Below, one piece after another: positions 5,146 to 5,450 of a DNA stretch of 5,450 nucleotides; the stretch's first letter is position 1, and each line of letters begins with the position of its first letter. A program made the translations under genes and the position numbers. Below the pieces are notes generated by a model that had not been told where the DNA came from, ran no database searches, and worked only from the letters and a program-made list of their open reading frames with translations. Source of the stretch: Planctomycetaceae bacterium UBA4732 (GTDB taxonomy: Bacteria > Planctomycetota > Planctomycetia > Gemmatales > Gemmataceae). The DNA lies in NCBI GenBank assembly GCA_002404095.1, contig DHJA01000189.1, positions 11,397 to 16,846 of the forward strand, in the 5' to 3' direction.

Positions 5146-5159
5146 TGTACTGAAGTACA
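5146..5159. promoter_or_regulatory. Perfect dyad TGTACT-GA-AGTACA in the divergent intergenic region (possible operator)
   Basis: A 6+6 perfect inverted repeat with a 2-nt spacer lies 52 nt upstream of the small HTH gene and about 60 nt beyond the candidate PIN-TRAM promoter. The arms (TGTACT and AGTACA) are AT-richer than their surroundings. The placement suits an operator for a DNA-binding regulator, perhaps the adjacent HTH protein itself. The dyad is seen; binding is inferred. The rest of the 4980-5211 gap shows no other clear element besides purine-rich tracts around 5081-5093. Confidence 0.4.
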
Positions 5160-5211
5160 TTGGCGCGCCGAGTCAGCCCGGCCGCGCTGTCGTGATTGCA
5201 CGGAGATCGTC

Positions 5212-5424
5212 ATGCTTGCCTTATCTTCCCTGCCCGAGCGGGGCGTAGACCTGCTCACGGCTCAGGAAGTGGCCCGCCGTCTCGCAATTGGTGTTCGCAC
5301 CCTCTGGCGCCTGGTCGCTCAGGGAAAACTGCCGCAGCCGGTTCGCTATAGCCGTAAACTCGTCCGCTGGAAGGTCAGCGACATCGACCGTTATATCCAA
5401 GCGCTTTCCGCCCAAATACGATAG
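5212..5424 (+). CDS. Small AlpA/excisionase-like helix-turn-helix DNA-binding protein
   Basis: A 70-residue protein, essentially one winged-helix/HTH domain of the MerR-like AlpA/excisionase family (helix_turn_helix_17 type). The pattern is LLTAQEVARRLAIGVRTLWRLV (14-35), the wing KLPQPVRYSRKLVRWKVSDIDRYI (39-62), and a short helical end. The conserved sequence 'T-x-x-E-V-A-x-x-L, R-T-L-W-R-L, G-K-L-P-x-P-V, R-W-x-x-S-D-I' is intact. Such proteins bind DNA and commonly serve as excisionases or small regulators in prophages and integrative elements. In planctomycetes they often precede a tyrosine recombinase, but the window ends 26 nt after this stop, so that cannot be tested. The start ATG 5212 has GGAG 6 nt upstream (5202-5205). 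It is the only plus-strand gene and is divergent from the PIN-TRAM gene. Confidence 0.85.
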   Translation: MLALSSLPERGVDLLTAQEVARRLAIGVRTLWRLVAQGKLPQPVRYSRKLVRWKVSDIDRYIQALSAQIR

Positions 5425-5450
5425 CGAGGCGCCGTTTAGCCGCGACCCGA

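Overview
The window looks like chromosomal DNA from a planctomycete, probably of the Pirellulales type. This is inferred from GC-rich coding sequence, a DUF1559-family protein (a family greatly expanded in Planctomycetes), a DUF4190 module, a secreted tetratricopeptide protein, and intergenic palindromic repeats built on the core CATGCTTTCGCGG. No rRNA or tRNA gene, CRISPR array, transposase or integrase is visible.

Layout. Five regions lie end to end, and all genes but the last are on the minus strand. (1) 49-1183: a DUF309 gene followed 19 bp later by a stand-alone LON substrate-binding-domain gene, with overlapping GC-rich dyads beyond the LON stop. (2) 1184-1493: a nested palindromic repeat (copy 1) and a 9-bp tandem repeat that folds as a long hairpin and contains the stop codon of the next gene. 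(3) 1489-3547: a tight three-gene operon, read from 3547 down to 1489, encoding a secreted TPR-like protein, a STAS-domain anti-anti-sigma-like protein and a DUF4190-DUF1559 membrane protein. The STAS and DUF1559 genes overlap by an ATGA. (4) 3548-3845: a second, oppositely oriented copy of the palindromic repeat, then a membrane-bound PIN-TRAM protein of the YacL family (3846-4973). (5) 4974-5450: a divergent intergenic region with a perfect 6+6 dyad, then a small AlpA/excisionase-like helix-turn-helix gene on the plus strand that ends near the window edge.

How the genes may work together. The three-gene operon joins an envelope-exported protein, a cytoplasmic partner-switch domain and an inner-membrane protein, so a link between envelope state and regulation is conceivable. 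No kinase, phosphatase or sigma factor is present to support it. The PIN-TRAM protein is probably an RNA-acting membrane nuclease. The LON-domain/DUF309 pair has no known joint pathway.

The most unusual content is non-coding: two inverted copies of a four-armed nested palindrome with almost length-invariant spacers, one of which carries a 7-bp microinversion between its arms. I see no clear new defence or mobile system. The repeat family and the STAS-containing operon are the parts most worth a second look.
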